The notes under the pieces were generated by a model. It searched no databases and had not been told where the DNA came from. It saw nothing but the letters and a program-made list of their open reading frames with translations. This document shows, piece by piece, positions 13,280 to 21,391 of a stretch of 21,485 nucleotides of DNA. The translations under genes and the position numbers were made by a program. The stretch is from a bacterium (GTDB lineage: Bacteria; Pseudomonadota; Alphaproteobacteria; Rs-D84): assembly GCA_014802705.1 (NCBI GenBank), contig JAAVBR010000008.1:5380-26864 (forward strand), written 5' to 3'. Position 1 is the stretch's first letter. Every line of letters begins with the position of its first letter.

Positions 13280-14106
13280 AATTTATACCTGTCGTCGTTG
13301 ATGACAATAACCGCGCGGCGGCGCAGTTGCTTTAATTGCTGATCCGCCATAAACATGGCCTTTTTAAATTGGGCGTTTTGGCGGATGATCTTGTCCAGAT
13401 CGCCGTATTCCTTGGTCTTTTTGGTGGCGCAGACCAACAGGACGCTGTCGTTCACGCGCGGCGACCAGGTCAGCATCGCCAAATCCGCCACCCGATCGCG
13501 AATGTCGGCCGACAATTCATATTGGACGGCGGTAAATTTTTGCGGGGCCCCGCCCAGGTCTTCGGCCATTTTGATCGCCGCGTCACAGGATGCGGGTCGG
13601 GTGAGTTTCGCGGCCACCGTTTCCGGGATGTCGGTTAAACGCACAATGGTCATTTCAATCGGCAATCCATGCTGGGCCGCGATGGCACGCCGTTCGGTCG
13701 CAATATCATCGTCCGATATGTCAATGGTTGGCAAAATAGTCCGGGCCACCACGATTTGCCAGGCAATATTGGCCCGCACGGCGGATTCGGCCATGGCGCG
13801 CTGGGTCGGGGTTAAATCCCCCAATTTCATCGCCGCCAATTCTTTGGTGACATCTTTGTCATCGGGCAATGCCTTGAAATTCGCCGCATAGGACAATTTA
13901 ATCTGATCATCAATAATGTTTTGCAGGGCCACGCGCCGATTGTCGGTGGATGTATCCCCCATGCGCGTCATCAGCGTTGTCCGCGCGGTCACATCCGCGT
14001 CGGTAATGGGAACGCCCCCCACACTGGCCACGACCGATGCGGCCCCCGCCGGCGTGGCGGCCAGACAGAAAAATGTACCCAACCATTTTAGTGTCGATGT
14101 TTTCAT
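13276..14106 (-). CDS. SurA-like periplasmic chaperone, short form
   Basis: A 276-aa exported protein directly downstream of lptD, the position surA occupies in many proteobacteria. It has a signal peptide (MKTSTLKWLGTFFCLAATPAGA-ASVV) and a SurA N-terminal pattern: VVASVGGVPITDADVTARTTLM then VALQNIIDDQIKLSYAANF. The C-terminal half has only a degenerate parvulin-like region (about residues 155-240, ending VNDSVLLVCATKKT) without recognisable catalytic residues, and the total is far shorter than E. coli SurA (428 aa, two parvulin domains). Likely a chaperone for outer-membrane proteins such as LptD; that role is inferred from position and N-terminus. It follows lptD by 20 nt and overlaps rlmN by 4 nt. 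Confidence 0.7.
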   Translation of the reverse strand: MKTSTLKWLGTFFCLAATPAGAASVVASVGGVPITDADVTARTTLMTRMGDTSTDNRRVALQNIIDDQIKLSYAANFKALPDDKDVTKELAAMKLGDLTPTQRAMAESAVRANIAWQIVVARTILPTIDISDDDIATERRAIAAQHGLPIEMTIVRLTDIPETVAAKLTRPASCDAAIKMAEDLGGAPQKFTAVQYELSADIRDRVADLAMLTWSPRVNDSVLLVCATKKTKEYGDLDKIIRQNAQFKKAMFMADQQLKQLRRRAVIVINDDRYKL

Positions 14107-14126
14107 GTGTTTTCCCTTCTCAGATT

Positions 14127-16139
14127 TTAATACTGTTTGCCATCAATGCTCATCCCAAAGCGGAATTGATAGGTCGTGTTGCCGACATAGTCGTCTTTGA
14201 CCGCGTTGTCCCGGTGGTATTCCACCGACAGGTAATAGCACGGATGATTGTAAAAGATGCCGCCCGAATGCTGCTGGAACGTGTCATAGGTCACGTTATA
14301 GGTGCCGTTCCAACGAACACTCCACCGGTCGCTGAGCCCCACACCGGCGCCTACAACGACTTCGTGTAAATCTTGGTCCATGGTGTTGGCGTCGATAAAG
14401 CGCGCGTTAAAGATATGCCCCAGTCGCGCGTATGTCCGTCCCGATCCGATATAGGCCGACGTTTCCATGTGGCGCAGGGATAAATTATCTTGGTCAAAGC
14501 GGAACCGGTTGGCCAGTTGCAGCCAGGATTGATACTGATAACTGACGCGGCCCACATAATCGGACAGGCCGTCGTTAAACCCACTGTTGGGATCAATGTC
14601 ATCCCGATCGGTAAAGTCATAGGATTGGCCCAGAAAAACCTCTATCTTTTGGGTGGCGCCATCAAAGGCCGCCCAGCGTACGCCATAATCGGCGAATGTT
14701 CCGTTTTCCCACAGATCCAATCCCGGATACCGATTGGCGGAAAACAGGGTCGTATCACTTAAAAACGTGCCGGCCGAATCGTTATTCATCGCAAATTGGG
14801 ACCGATCTGTCTGGCGCATCCAGGTCAATCGGGCACGGGGTTCGATAATTTGCAGCCATTTGGACCCCGACCGCATCAGGGGCAATCCCCATTCGGCATA
14901 GGCACTGGGTAAGAAACGCATCCGCACCCCCGAATACATATCGCCATCGATCATCTGGGTGTTATCAAAGTGATAAATGTCATACCGACCCGATAAATTC
15001 AAGGTCAAGCGATTGCCCCCCCACAGCGTCCAGGGTGATGTGATGCCCGCCATACCGATCAAGCGCTGGTTCGATGTGTCTGACCCCGATATGCCCAAAA
15101 CGTCGCCCGATAACGTCGCATAGGTTTCATAAAAGAACGGGTCTGTCTGATGCAGGGCACGAATGTTCGGCAAAATATCCCCCGATGGCGTCGCATAGGT
15201 TTTGGAACTTTTACGCAATTCCTGGAAAATATGCATGTCGGCGACGGCATAACTGGACACGCCAAATAATTCCAATTTCGCCCCCGAATCCAAATAGGGC
15301 TGGGCATCATAAAAGCCATACTTTTGCAAATAGGTTTTATCTGATGCGCGTTCCAGGAACACCGATGCCCGGGCGTATTCGCCCAGTTCAATGACGTCGT
15401 TGTTAAAGATATGCCAACGGTTTTCCCCGTCCCGGTTATGGGTAAACGACCCCTGGGTTCGAAATTCACTGTGCGCCAAATTCAGGCGATGTTCCGCATG
15501 AAACAGGGGATTTTCATGCGTTAAATAGGACAATTTTAGCGTCAAATCATGCGTATCGGATATCGAGATATAGATCGGCAAATTGATTTGCGTGCCCATC
15601 TTGTTGGTGGATTTAATATCCGGCATCAACAAACCGGTCTTGTATTTCACCGACGGATCGGGCATTTCATAAAACGGAATCCACAGCGCCGGCACCCCGT
15701 AAATCCAAAAGACCGGATTGTAAAATGCCATCATGTGCGTCGACATATCATGGACAAAGGTCGTCGACGTGATTTCCCACGCATTGCCAAAGGGATCGCA
15801 CCCGTCGCACGCCGTAAACAGGGCATGCCGGGCCACCGTTTCATCGGTGTTGCGCACAATCTGGTCGGCGGAAACATACACATGTTGCCCCAGCCACAGT
15901 TCCAAATCATCGCCCGATACCGACGCGGCGTTTTGCGTTAAATACGTATCCCGCAGGGTCATGCGCTGGCCCGATGCGTTGGTGATTTCGGTGGGACCGG
16001 ATGTCTGAATACTTTGGGATTTGACGTTGTATTCGATTTTGGGGGCGACGATGGTTTTGGACGCATTGACGTCCACGCCGGCCGCCATCACGGGGCCCGC
16101 CCAACACGCCGTTAAAAACGCAATGCCGTATTTCTTCAT
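14127..16139 (-). CDS. lptD: LPS-assembly outer-membrane protein LptD
   Basis: Outer-membrane beta-barrel that inserts lipopolysaccharide into the outer leaflet. The 670-aa product starts with a signal peptide (MKKYGIAFLTACWAGPVMAAG), followed by an OstA-type periplasmic domain (ASKTIVAPKIEYNVKSQSI...). The conserved CDGCDPFGNAWEI segment and NPVFWIYGVPALWIPFYEMPDP mark the start of the barrel domain; the C-terminal strands end YQFRFGMSIDG. Cysteines for the usual disulfides are the CDGC pair and one in NHPCYYLS. ATG 16139 is preferred: the frame extends 67 codons upstream inside lptF/G, but that part is Gly/Asp-rich shadow sequence, while 16139 gives a signal peptide and a 4-nt ATGA overlap with the preceding gene. 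Confidence 0.95.
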   Translation of the reverse strand: MKKYGIAFLTACWAGPVMAAGVDVNASKTIVAPKIEYNVKSQSIQTSGPTEITNASGQRMTLRDTYLTQNAASVSGDDLELWLGQHVYVSADQIVRNTDETVARHALFTACDGCDPFGNAWEITSTTFVHDMSTHMMAFYNPVFWIYGVPALWIPFYEMPDPSVKYKTGLLMPDIKSTNKMGTQINLPIYISISDTHDLTLKLSYLTHENPLFHAEHRLNLAHSEFRTQGSFTHNRDGENRWHIFNNDVIELGEYARASVFLERASDKTYLQKYGFYDAQPYLDSGAKLELFGVSSYAVADMHIFQELRKSSKTYATPSGDILPNIRALHQTDPFFYETYATLSGDVLGISGSDTSNQRLIGMAGITSPWTLWGGNRLTLNLSGRYDIYHFDNTQMIDGDMYSGVRMRFLPSAYAEWGLPLMRSGSKWLQIIEPRARLTWMRQTDRSQFAMNNDSAGTFLSDTTLFSANRYPGLDLWENGTFADYGVRWAAFDGATQKIEVFLGQSYDFTDRDDIDPNSGFNDGLSDYVGRVSYQYQSWLQLANRFRFDQDNLSLRHMETSAYIGSGRTYARLGHIFNARFIDANTMDQDLHEVVVGAGVGLSDRWSVRWNGTYNVTYDTFQQHSGGIFYNHPCYYLSVEYHRDNAVKDDYVGNTTYQFRFGMSIDGKQY

Positions 16140-17194
16140 TTCTTGCCCAATGCCGTCAAAATCAGGGTGAGTATCCCCCACAGCCCCAACGCCACCAGTC
16201 CCCAGACCGTCAAACTGTCGATCATATTGGTCACCGTCATAAAGGCCGCCATCGTTGCCGCCATGGCCGCCACCGCCACCGCGGGGGCAAAACTGGCCCG
16301 GCGGCGCAACAGGGATGTCCGCAACAAAATCAAGACGCACAACGCCGCCAAAATCACATTCATCAACGGCCCCAACAGACGTGTGCAGAGTTCACCCAGC
16401 ACCACCTTGTGCTGTCGTTTACTGTCCAGATGGGCGACCGTTCGGATTAAATCCCATGTGCCAACGCGCCGCGCCTTGAATGCCCCTTCGTTGGCCTTGT
16501 CCGTCACGTTCAAATCCATATCAAACGTATCGAACGTTCCCACCACCATGGCGTTGCCCGATGACTGTAACGATCCGCCATTCATGACGATGGACAGCCC
16601 GCGGGCCGTCGATACCAATTTGCCCCGCTGGGCAAAAATGGTCAGGGACGATTTCGGATCGCGCATATCCGATAACATCACCTGGGACAGGTCGTGGCCG
16701 GACACCTTGTCCACATAGACGACCAGGCCCGGCGCCATCTGGGTAAAGGCCGATTCCTGTAACTTCATATGGGCCAAGCCATAGCGCAAATTCCACTGGG
16801 TATCATAAAAGCGGCCCTGGGTGGCGGGGACAATCCATAAATTCAAGATCAAATGCATCACCGCGATCACCGTCGCAAAGCGCAACGCGGGGCGCGCCAA
16901 CTGCATCGGGGACAGGGTCGATGCCGCCATGACGGTCACCTCGTTATCCGAAATCATTTTGTTATAGACGAAGATCACCGCGATAAAGGTCACAAACGGC
17001 ACGATAATCGATACGATAAACGGCACCATCAACACCGTCAGGCCCAAGAAACTGCCCAACGCGACGCCGTATGACAACAAAAACTTCATCATCGACATAA
17101 TCTGCACCATCCAGGCCAGCCCGGTCAGGATCAGCAACAGCATGACGAATATTGTCCCCAGTTGTCGGGTAAAATAACGCGTTATGATTTTCAT
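16136..17194 (-). CDS. lptF: LptF/LptG family LPS export permease
   Basis: Inner-membrane half-permease of the LptB2FG transporter that extracts lipopolysaccharide. The 352-aa product has the YjgP/YjgQ layout: two to three N-terminal membrane helices (TIFVMLLLILTGLAWMV; VPFIVSIIVPFVTFIAVIFVY), the cytoplasmic coupling segment SDNEVTVMAASTLSPMQLARP near residue 85, a periplasmic beta-jellyroll region (about 130-255) and three C-terminal helices. The NEVTVMAAS motif favours LptF over LptG, but this is not decisive. Only one of the normally paired lptF-lptG genes is here, directly coupled to lptD. No SD precedes ATG 17194 and the promoter is about 9 nt away, pointing to a leaderless operon mRNA. 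Confidence 0.9.
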   Translation of the reverse strand: MKIITRYFTRQLGTIFVMLLLILTGLAWMVQIMSMMKFLLSYGVALGSFLGLTVLMVPFIVSIIVPFVTFIAVIFVYNKMISDNEVTVMAASTLSPMQLARPALRFATVIAVMHLILNLWIVPATQGRFYDTQWNLRYGLAHMKLQESAFTQMAPGLVVYVDKVSGHDLSQVMLSDMRDPKSSLTIFAQRGKLVSTARGLSIVMNGGSLQSSGNAMVVGTFDTFDMDLNVTDKANEGAFKARRVGTWDLIRTVAHLDSKRQHKVVLGELCTRLLGPLMNVILAALCVLILLRTSLLRRRASFAPAVAVAAMAATMAAFMTVTNMIDSLTVWGLVALGLWGILTLILTALGKK

Positions 17195-17202
17195 GATATT
17201 GC

Positions 17203-17231
17203 AGTATAAAGCCCAAAATCGGGGGCGTCAA
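17203..17231 (-). promoter_or_regulatory. Promoter of the lptF/G-lptD operon
   Basis: Minus strand TTGACG (17226-17231), 17-bp spacer, TATACT (17203-17208). Predicted start about 17196, only 2-3 nt before the ATG at 17194: leaderless transcript. Confidence 0.8.
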
Positions 17232-17270
17232 ATAAATATGAATAAATATGTGCGGATTCGTAATTTTTCC

Positions 17271-17299
17271 TTGCTTTTTGACGATTCGGGGGGCATAAT
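17271..17299 (+). promoter_or_regulatory. nusA-infB promoter
   Basis: TTGCTT (17271-17276), 17-bp spacer, CATAAT (17294-17299), predicted start near 17306, giving a leader of about 84 nt. A nearby TTGACG (17279-17284) is wrongly spaced for this -10. Confidence 0.55.
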
Positions 17300-17308
17300 G
17301 GCTGTGTT

Positions 17309-17362
17309 CTTAAAAGAAATTTTTAAGGGCGGGGTTGCGAGACCCCGCTCTTATCTTAAAAA
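17309..17362 (+). promoter_or_regulatory. nusA leader with alternative hairpins
   Basis: CTTAAAA (17309-17315) can pair with TTTTAAG (17321-17327). That same TTTTAAG can instead pair with CTTAAAAA (17355-17362), enclosing a strong GCGGGGT/ACCCCGC hairpin (17329-17348) which is followed by TCTTATCTT. This could be an attenuator-like element for autoregulation of nusA; it is a reading of the bases only. Confidence 0.45.
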
Positions 17363-17389
17363 GACAGGTAAAAACCCAAGGAGTAACGA

Positions 17390-18928
17390 ATGTCTTTTGT
17401 GTCCATGCCCCGTCAGGATTTGTTGTTGGCGATTGATTCGCTGGCCCAGGAAAAGCAAATTGATCGGGAAATCGTCATTGAATCGTTAGAGGCGGCCATT
17501 GCCAAAATCGCCAAACATAAATATGGCGAAGAATTTAACATTGTCGCCAATATTGACCGCAAAAACGGCGCCATTTATGTCAAGCGCCTGTTCGAGGTGA
17601 TCGAATCCCCCGCGGCCAAGGGCGATGAATACGATGCCAACACGATGTTGACCGTGGACGCGGCGAAAAAATACGCCAAAAACCCCGTCGTGGGTGATGT
17701 GGTCGAAGATCCCTTGCCGGAACCGGAATTTGGCCGTATGGCGTTCCAGACCGCGCGCCAGATTATGACCGGCCGCGTGCGTGACGCCGAAAAGGGGCGC
17801 CAATACGAAGAATTCAAAGACAGCATCGGGGACATTGTGTCGGGCGTTGTGAAACGCATCGAATTTGGCAATGTCTTTGTCGATATCAATGGCAAGGCCG
17901 AAGGCTATATCAAGGGCACCGAACTGATCCCCGGCGAACGGTTACAGGTTGGCGATCGCGTGCGCGCCCTGATTATGGATGTGGCGCGGTCGAATTCGGG
18001 GCCGCAAATCTTCCTGACCCGGACCCATCCGATGTTCATGGAAAAATTGTTTGTTCAGGAAGTGCCGGAAATTTACGAAGGCGTGATTAAAATTAAATCG
18101 GTGTCCCGTGCGCCGGGGTCCCACGCGAAAATCGCGGTGGAAACGTCCGACCCGTCCATTGACGCGGTGGGGATGACCGTCGGGATCAAGGGGACGCGTA
18201 TCCAGCCGGTGATCAACGAATGTCACGGTGAAAAAATCGACGTGATCCTGTATTCGGACGATCCGGCCGTCTTTATCGTCAACGCCATGCAACCGGCCAA
18301 GGTCGCCAAGATCATCGTGGACGAAGACACCCGCACCGCCGCCGTTGTGGTGACCGACGATCAGCAATCGCTGGCCATCGGACGCCGCGGCCAGAACGTG
18401 CGCCTGGCGTCCCAATTGACGGGATGGAACATCGACGTCATGAACGAACAGACCGAACAGGAACGCCGTGCCAAGGAATTCAAGGAAAAGACAGACCTGT
18501 TTATCGCGGGCCTGGACGTCGACGAAATGATCGCCCACCTGTTGATCACCGAAGGGTTCCGCACCATCGAAGAAATCGCCTTTGTGGACGGGGCCGAACT
18601 GGAATCGATCGAAGGCTTTAATCCGGAATTGGCGGTGGAACTGCAAAACCGGGCCAAGGCCTATCTGGCGAAAATCGAACAGGATTATAAAGACCAGGGA
18701 CATGCCTTGGGGATGACGGACGACCTGTTGGAATTCGACTTTATCAAACGGCCCATTATCATGAAATTGGGCGCGGCGGGGATTAAATCCTTGGCCGATC
18801 TGGCGGATTTGGCGTCGGATGAACTGGTTGAAATTCTGGGCGAAGACACTATGTCGGGGCGCCTGGCGGGGCGTGTCGTGATGAAGGCCCGCGAAGTGGC
18901 GTACGGCATCACCCAGGATGAAGAATAA
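17390..18928 (+). CDS. nusA: Transcription termination/antitermination factor NusA
   Basis: Binds RNA polymerase and modulates pausing, termination and rRNA antitermination. The 512-aa product has the N-terminal polymerase-binding domain (residues 1-130, ESLEAAIAKIAKHKYGEEFNI) and an S1 domain near 145 (GDIVSGVVKRIEFGNVFVDI). Two KH domains follow (GSHAKIAVETSDPSIDAVG near 245; QQSLAIGRRGQNVRLASQLTGW near 325). Two C-terminal helix-hairpin-helix/acidic repeats are visible (LLITEGFRTIEEIAFVDGAELESI near 385; LGAAGIKSLADLADLASDELVEI near 465), the proteobacterial long form. AAGGAG lies 8 nt before the ATG. rimP, normally upstream, is absent and the gene has its own promoter and structured leader. 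Confidence 0.97.
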   Translation: MSFVSMPRQDLLLAIDSLAQEKQIDREIVIESLEAAIAKIAKHKYGEEFNIVANIDRKNGAIYVKRLFEVIESPAAKGDEYDANTMLTVDAAKKYAKNPVVGDVVEDPLPEPEFGRMAFQTARQIMTGRVRDAEKGRQYEEFKDSIGDIVSGVVKRIEFGNVFVDINGKAEGYIKGTELIPGERLQVGDRVRALIMDVARSNSGPQIFLTRTHPMFMEKLFVQEVPEIYEGVIKIKSVSRAPGSHAKIAVETSDPSIDAVGMTVGIKGTRIQPVINECHGEKIDVILYSDDPAVFIVNAMQPAKVAKIIVDEDTRTAAVVVTDDQQSLAIGRRGQNVRLASQLTGWNIDVMNEQTEQERRAKEFKEKTDLFIAGLDVDEMIAHLLITEGFRTIEEIAFVDGAELESIEGFNPELAVELQNRAKAYLAKIEQDYKDQGHALGMTDDLLEFDFIKRPIIMKLGAAGIKSLADLADLASDELVEILGEDTMSGRLAGRVVMKAREVAYGITQDEE

Positions 18929-18932
18929 TTTG

Positions 18933-18955
18933 TAGTGCCCCCGTTGGGGGGCCTA
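18933..18955 (+). other. Intercistronic hairpin between nusA and infB
   Basis: TAG-T-GCCCCC-GTTG-GGGGGC-CTA, a strong stem 4 nt after the nusA stop with no T-run behind it, so probably not a terminator. It may be a processing or stability element ahead of the infB SD; ylxR, often found here, is absent. Confidence 0.6.
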
Positions 18956-18981
18956 CTTGCGACCAAAGGGAGCAAGAATAC

Positions 18982-21360
18982 ATGGCAACATTAACACTTG
19001 GAAAATCTGTGACGATCGACGCGGTCCAAAGCAAAAAGGGCGATGCCGTTTTTGTGGAACGTCGTCGGCGCGTCGTGGCCCCCGGCACGCGCGAATTGCG
19101 CGATGAACCGGCGCGTCCCGCGCCCCAAAGCAACGCGGCGGATGAAAAACTGCGCGCGGTGCTGGCCGCGGCCCGGGCCCGCGAAGAAGAACGCAAAAAG
19201 CGCGAAGCGGATGAAGCCGCCGCCGCCGCCGCACGTGCCGCGGAAATCGAACGGGAAAACCGCGAATACGAACAGGTCAAAGAACGCCTGTCGGCGCGCG
19301 AAAGCGAAGCCGCTGAGGCGGCCCCGGTGGCCCCGGTGGCGCCGACCCCGGCATCACCCCGCTTTGCGGCGGAAAACAATCGGGGGGGCAAAGGCGCCCG
19401 TGACGATGACGACACGCCGCGCGCGACCAAATTTGCCAAATCCCAAAAGGATTTCAAAAAATCCGGCAAAATTTCCCTGCATGACATTGTGATGGGCGAT
19501 GGGGACGATGATGAAATCGGCCTGCGTGGCGCCAACCGCCGCCGGTCCGAGGCATCGTTAAAACGTTTCCGCGAAAAGGCCCGCGCCATGTTCAGCGCCC
19601 CGCAAAAGGTGGAACGCACCGTGACCCTGGGGGATACGATTACGGTCAAAGATCTGGCCGCGGCCATGGCGGAAAAGGTCGGCAACGTGATCAAAAAACT
19701 GATGGAAATGGGTATGATGGCGTCCCAGAACCAATCGATTGACGCCGATACGGCCGAACTGATTGCGACAGAATTTGGCGCCACCGTCAAACGCGTGGAT
19801 GTCAAACCCTATGCCGATCAGATGGAGCGTCAACCCGATCCCGCGCATTTGCAACCCCGCGCGCCGGTGGTGACCGTTGTGGGGCACGTGGACCATGGGA
19901 AAACATCCTTGCTGGACGCGTTTCGCAACGCGAACGTGGCCGCGGGCGAGGCCGGCGGCATTACCCAGCACGTGTCATCGTACGAGGTGAAAACCAAATC
20001 CGGCCGCGTGATTACATTCCTGGACACGCCGGGTCACGAAACGTTTACCGCGATGCGTGCCCGTGGCGCCCAGATGGCGGATATTGTGGTCTTGGTCGTG
20101 GCGGCCAATGATTCGATCATGCCCCAGACGATTGAGGCGATCAATCACATCCGCGCGGCGAATGTGCCCTTTATCGTGGCCATCAACAAGATTGATTTGC
20201 CCGAGGCCAATGCCCAAAAGGTAAAACTGGACCTGTTACAGCAAGAGGTTCAGGTCGAAGAAATGGGCGGCGATATTCAGGCGGTGGAAATTTCCGCGAC
20301 CAAGAAAATCAACCTGGATAAATTGGAAGACGCCATTTTGTTACAGGCCGATCTGATGGAATTAAAGGCCGATCCCGATATGCCGGCGGTCGCCCACGTG
20401 GTCGAGGCCAAGATGGAAAAAGGTCTGGGCGCCGTCGCCACCATTTTGGTGCGCCAGGGCACGCTGAAAATCGGCGATGTGTTTGTGGTCGGCGAAACGT
20501 TCGGGCGTGTGCGCGGGCTGATTGATTCCACGGGCGCGCGCGTCAAATCCGTCAAACCCGGCCAGCCGGTCGTGGTCTTGGGACTGGATGCGGTGCCGTT
20601 GGCGGGGGATGAATTGCGCGTGATGGAAACGGAAAGCCAGACCCGCGAAGTCGCCGCATACCGCGCGCAAAAGGCCAAGGACAAGGCCAATGCCGTCAAG
20701 CGGTCGTCCCTGGAAGAATTGTTTGCGCGCCGTGACGACAACAAAAAGATGATGTTGCCGATTATCCTGCGTGCCGACGTCCAGGGCAGTGTCGAAGCCA
20801 TTGTGGATATGTTGCGCGACATCCAATCGGACAAGGCCGGGGTGGAAATCCTCTCCTCGGGCGTGGGGCAAATTACCGAAGGTGACATCCGCCTGGCGGC
20901 GGCGTCCAACGCGGTGATCATTGCGTTTAATGTCCGCGCGGACGCGGCGGTGCGCGATATGGCCCGCAATGGGAATGTCGATATCCGTTATCACAGTGTG
21001 GTGTACCGCATCACGGATGAGATTAAGGAAATCCTGTCCGGGAAACTGGCGCCGGAAAAGCGCGAAACCTTTATCGGCTATGCCGACGTGATCCAATTGT
21101 TTACGGTTGGCAAAGGCACGCGTGTGGCCGGATGCCGCATGACCGAAGGCACGATTAAACGGGACGCGTTTGTGCGCCTGTTGCGCAACAACGTGGTGAT
21201 TTACGACGGGAAAATCGGCGAATTGCGCCGTGAAAAGAACGAAGTCAAGGAAGTCACCGGCGGCGTTGAATTCGGGATGAGTTTCGACAAGTACAACGAT
21301 CTGAAAGAAGGCGATCGGGTCGAATGTTACGAGGTCGAAGAAATCAAAGCGAAACTGTAA
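18982..21360 (+). CDS. infB: Translation initiation factor IF-2
   Basis: GTPase that brings initiator fMet-tRNA to the 30S subunit and promotes subunit joining. The 792-aa product opens with a long charged, Ala/Glu/Arg-rich linker (about residues 40-200, with a likely helical or coiled-coil stretch EERKKREADEAAAAAARAAEIEREN). An IF2-N-type module (TVTLGDTITVKDLAAAMAEKVGNVIKKLMEMG, near 212) follows. The G domain has GHVDHGKTSLLD (G1, near 300), GEAGGITQH (G2), DTPGHE (G3), NKID (G4) and SATKK (G5). Domains II-IV follow, ending in the family-typical LKEGDRVECYEVEEIKAKL. AAGGGAG precedes the ATG. Co-transcribed with nusA; a hairpin terminator follows the stop. Confidence 0.97.
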   Translation: MATLTLGKSVTIDAVQSKKGDAVFVERRRRVVAPGTRELRDEPARPAPQSNAADEKLRAVLAAARAREEERKKREADEAAAAAARAAEIERENREYEQVKERLSARESEAAEAAPVAPVAPTPASPRFAAENNRGGKGARDDDDTPRATKFAKSQKDFKKSGKISLHDIVMGDGDDDEIGLRGANRRRSEASLKRFREKARAMFSAPQKVERTVTLGDTITVKDLAAAMAEKVGNVIKKLMEMGMMASQNQSIDADTAELIATEFGATVKRVDVKPYADQMERQPDPAHLQPRAPVVTVVGHVDHGKTSLLDAFRNANVAAGEAGGITQHVSSYEVKTKSGRVITFLDTPGHETFTAMRARGAQMADIVVLVVAANDSIMPQTIEAINHIRAANVPFIVAINKIDLPEANAQKVKLDLLQQEVQVEEMGGDIQAVEISATKKINLDKLEDAILLQADLMELKADPDMPAVAHVVEAKMEKGLGAVATILVRQGTLKIGDVFVVGETFGRVRGLIDSTGARVKSVKPGQPVVVLGLDAVPLAGDELRVMETESQTREVAAYRAQKAKDKANAVKRSSLEELFARRDDNKKMMLPIILRADVQGSVEAIVDMLRDIQSDKAGVEILSSGVGQITEGDIRLAAASNAVIIAFNVRADAAVRDMARNGNVDIRYHSVVYRITDEIKEILSGKLAPEKRETFIGYADVIQLFTVGKGTRVAGCRMTEGTIKRDAFVRLLRNNVVIYDGKIGELRREKNEVKEVTGGVEFGMSFDKYNDLKEGDRVECYEVEEIKAKL

Positions 21361-21391
21361 AAAAAACACCGGCAAATGCCGGTGTTTTTTT
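21361..21391. terminator. Bidirectional intrinsic terminator (CCGGCA family)
   Basis: A-run, CACCGGC-AAAT-GCCGGTG stem, T-run; terminates infB and, on the other strand, the converging gene that ends at 21390. Near-identical to 1867-1897. Confidence 0.92.

Noticed and set aside
16140..16340. 67-codon upstream extension of lptD
   Set aside because: It lies within lptF/G in another frame, is Gly/Asp-rich, and would bury the signal peptide; ATG 16139 overlaps the previous stop by 4 nt.
18933..18955. Intrinsic terminator between nusA and infB
   Set aside because: Strong stem but no following T-run, and infB has no promoter of its own, so read-through is expected.
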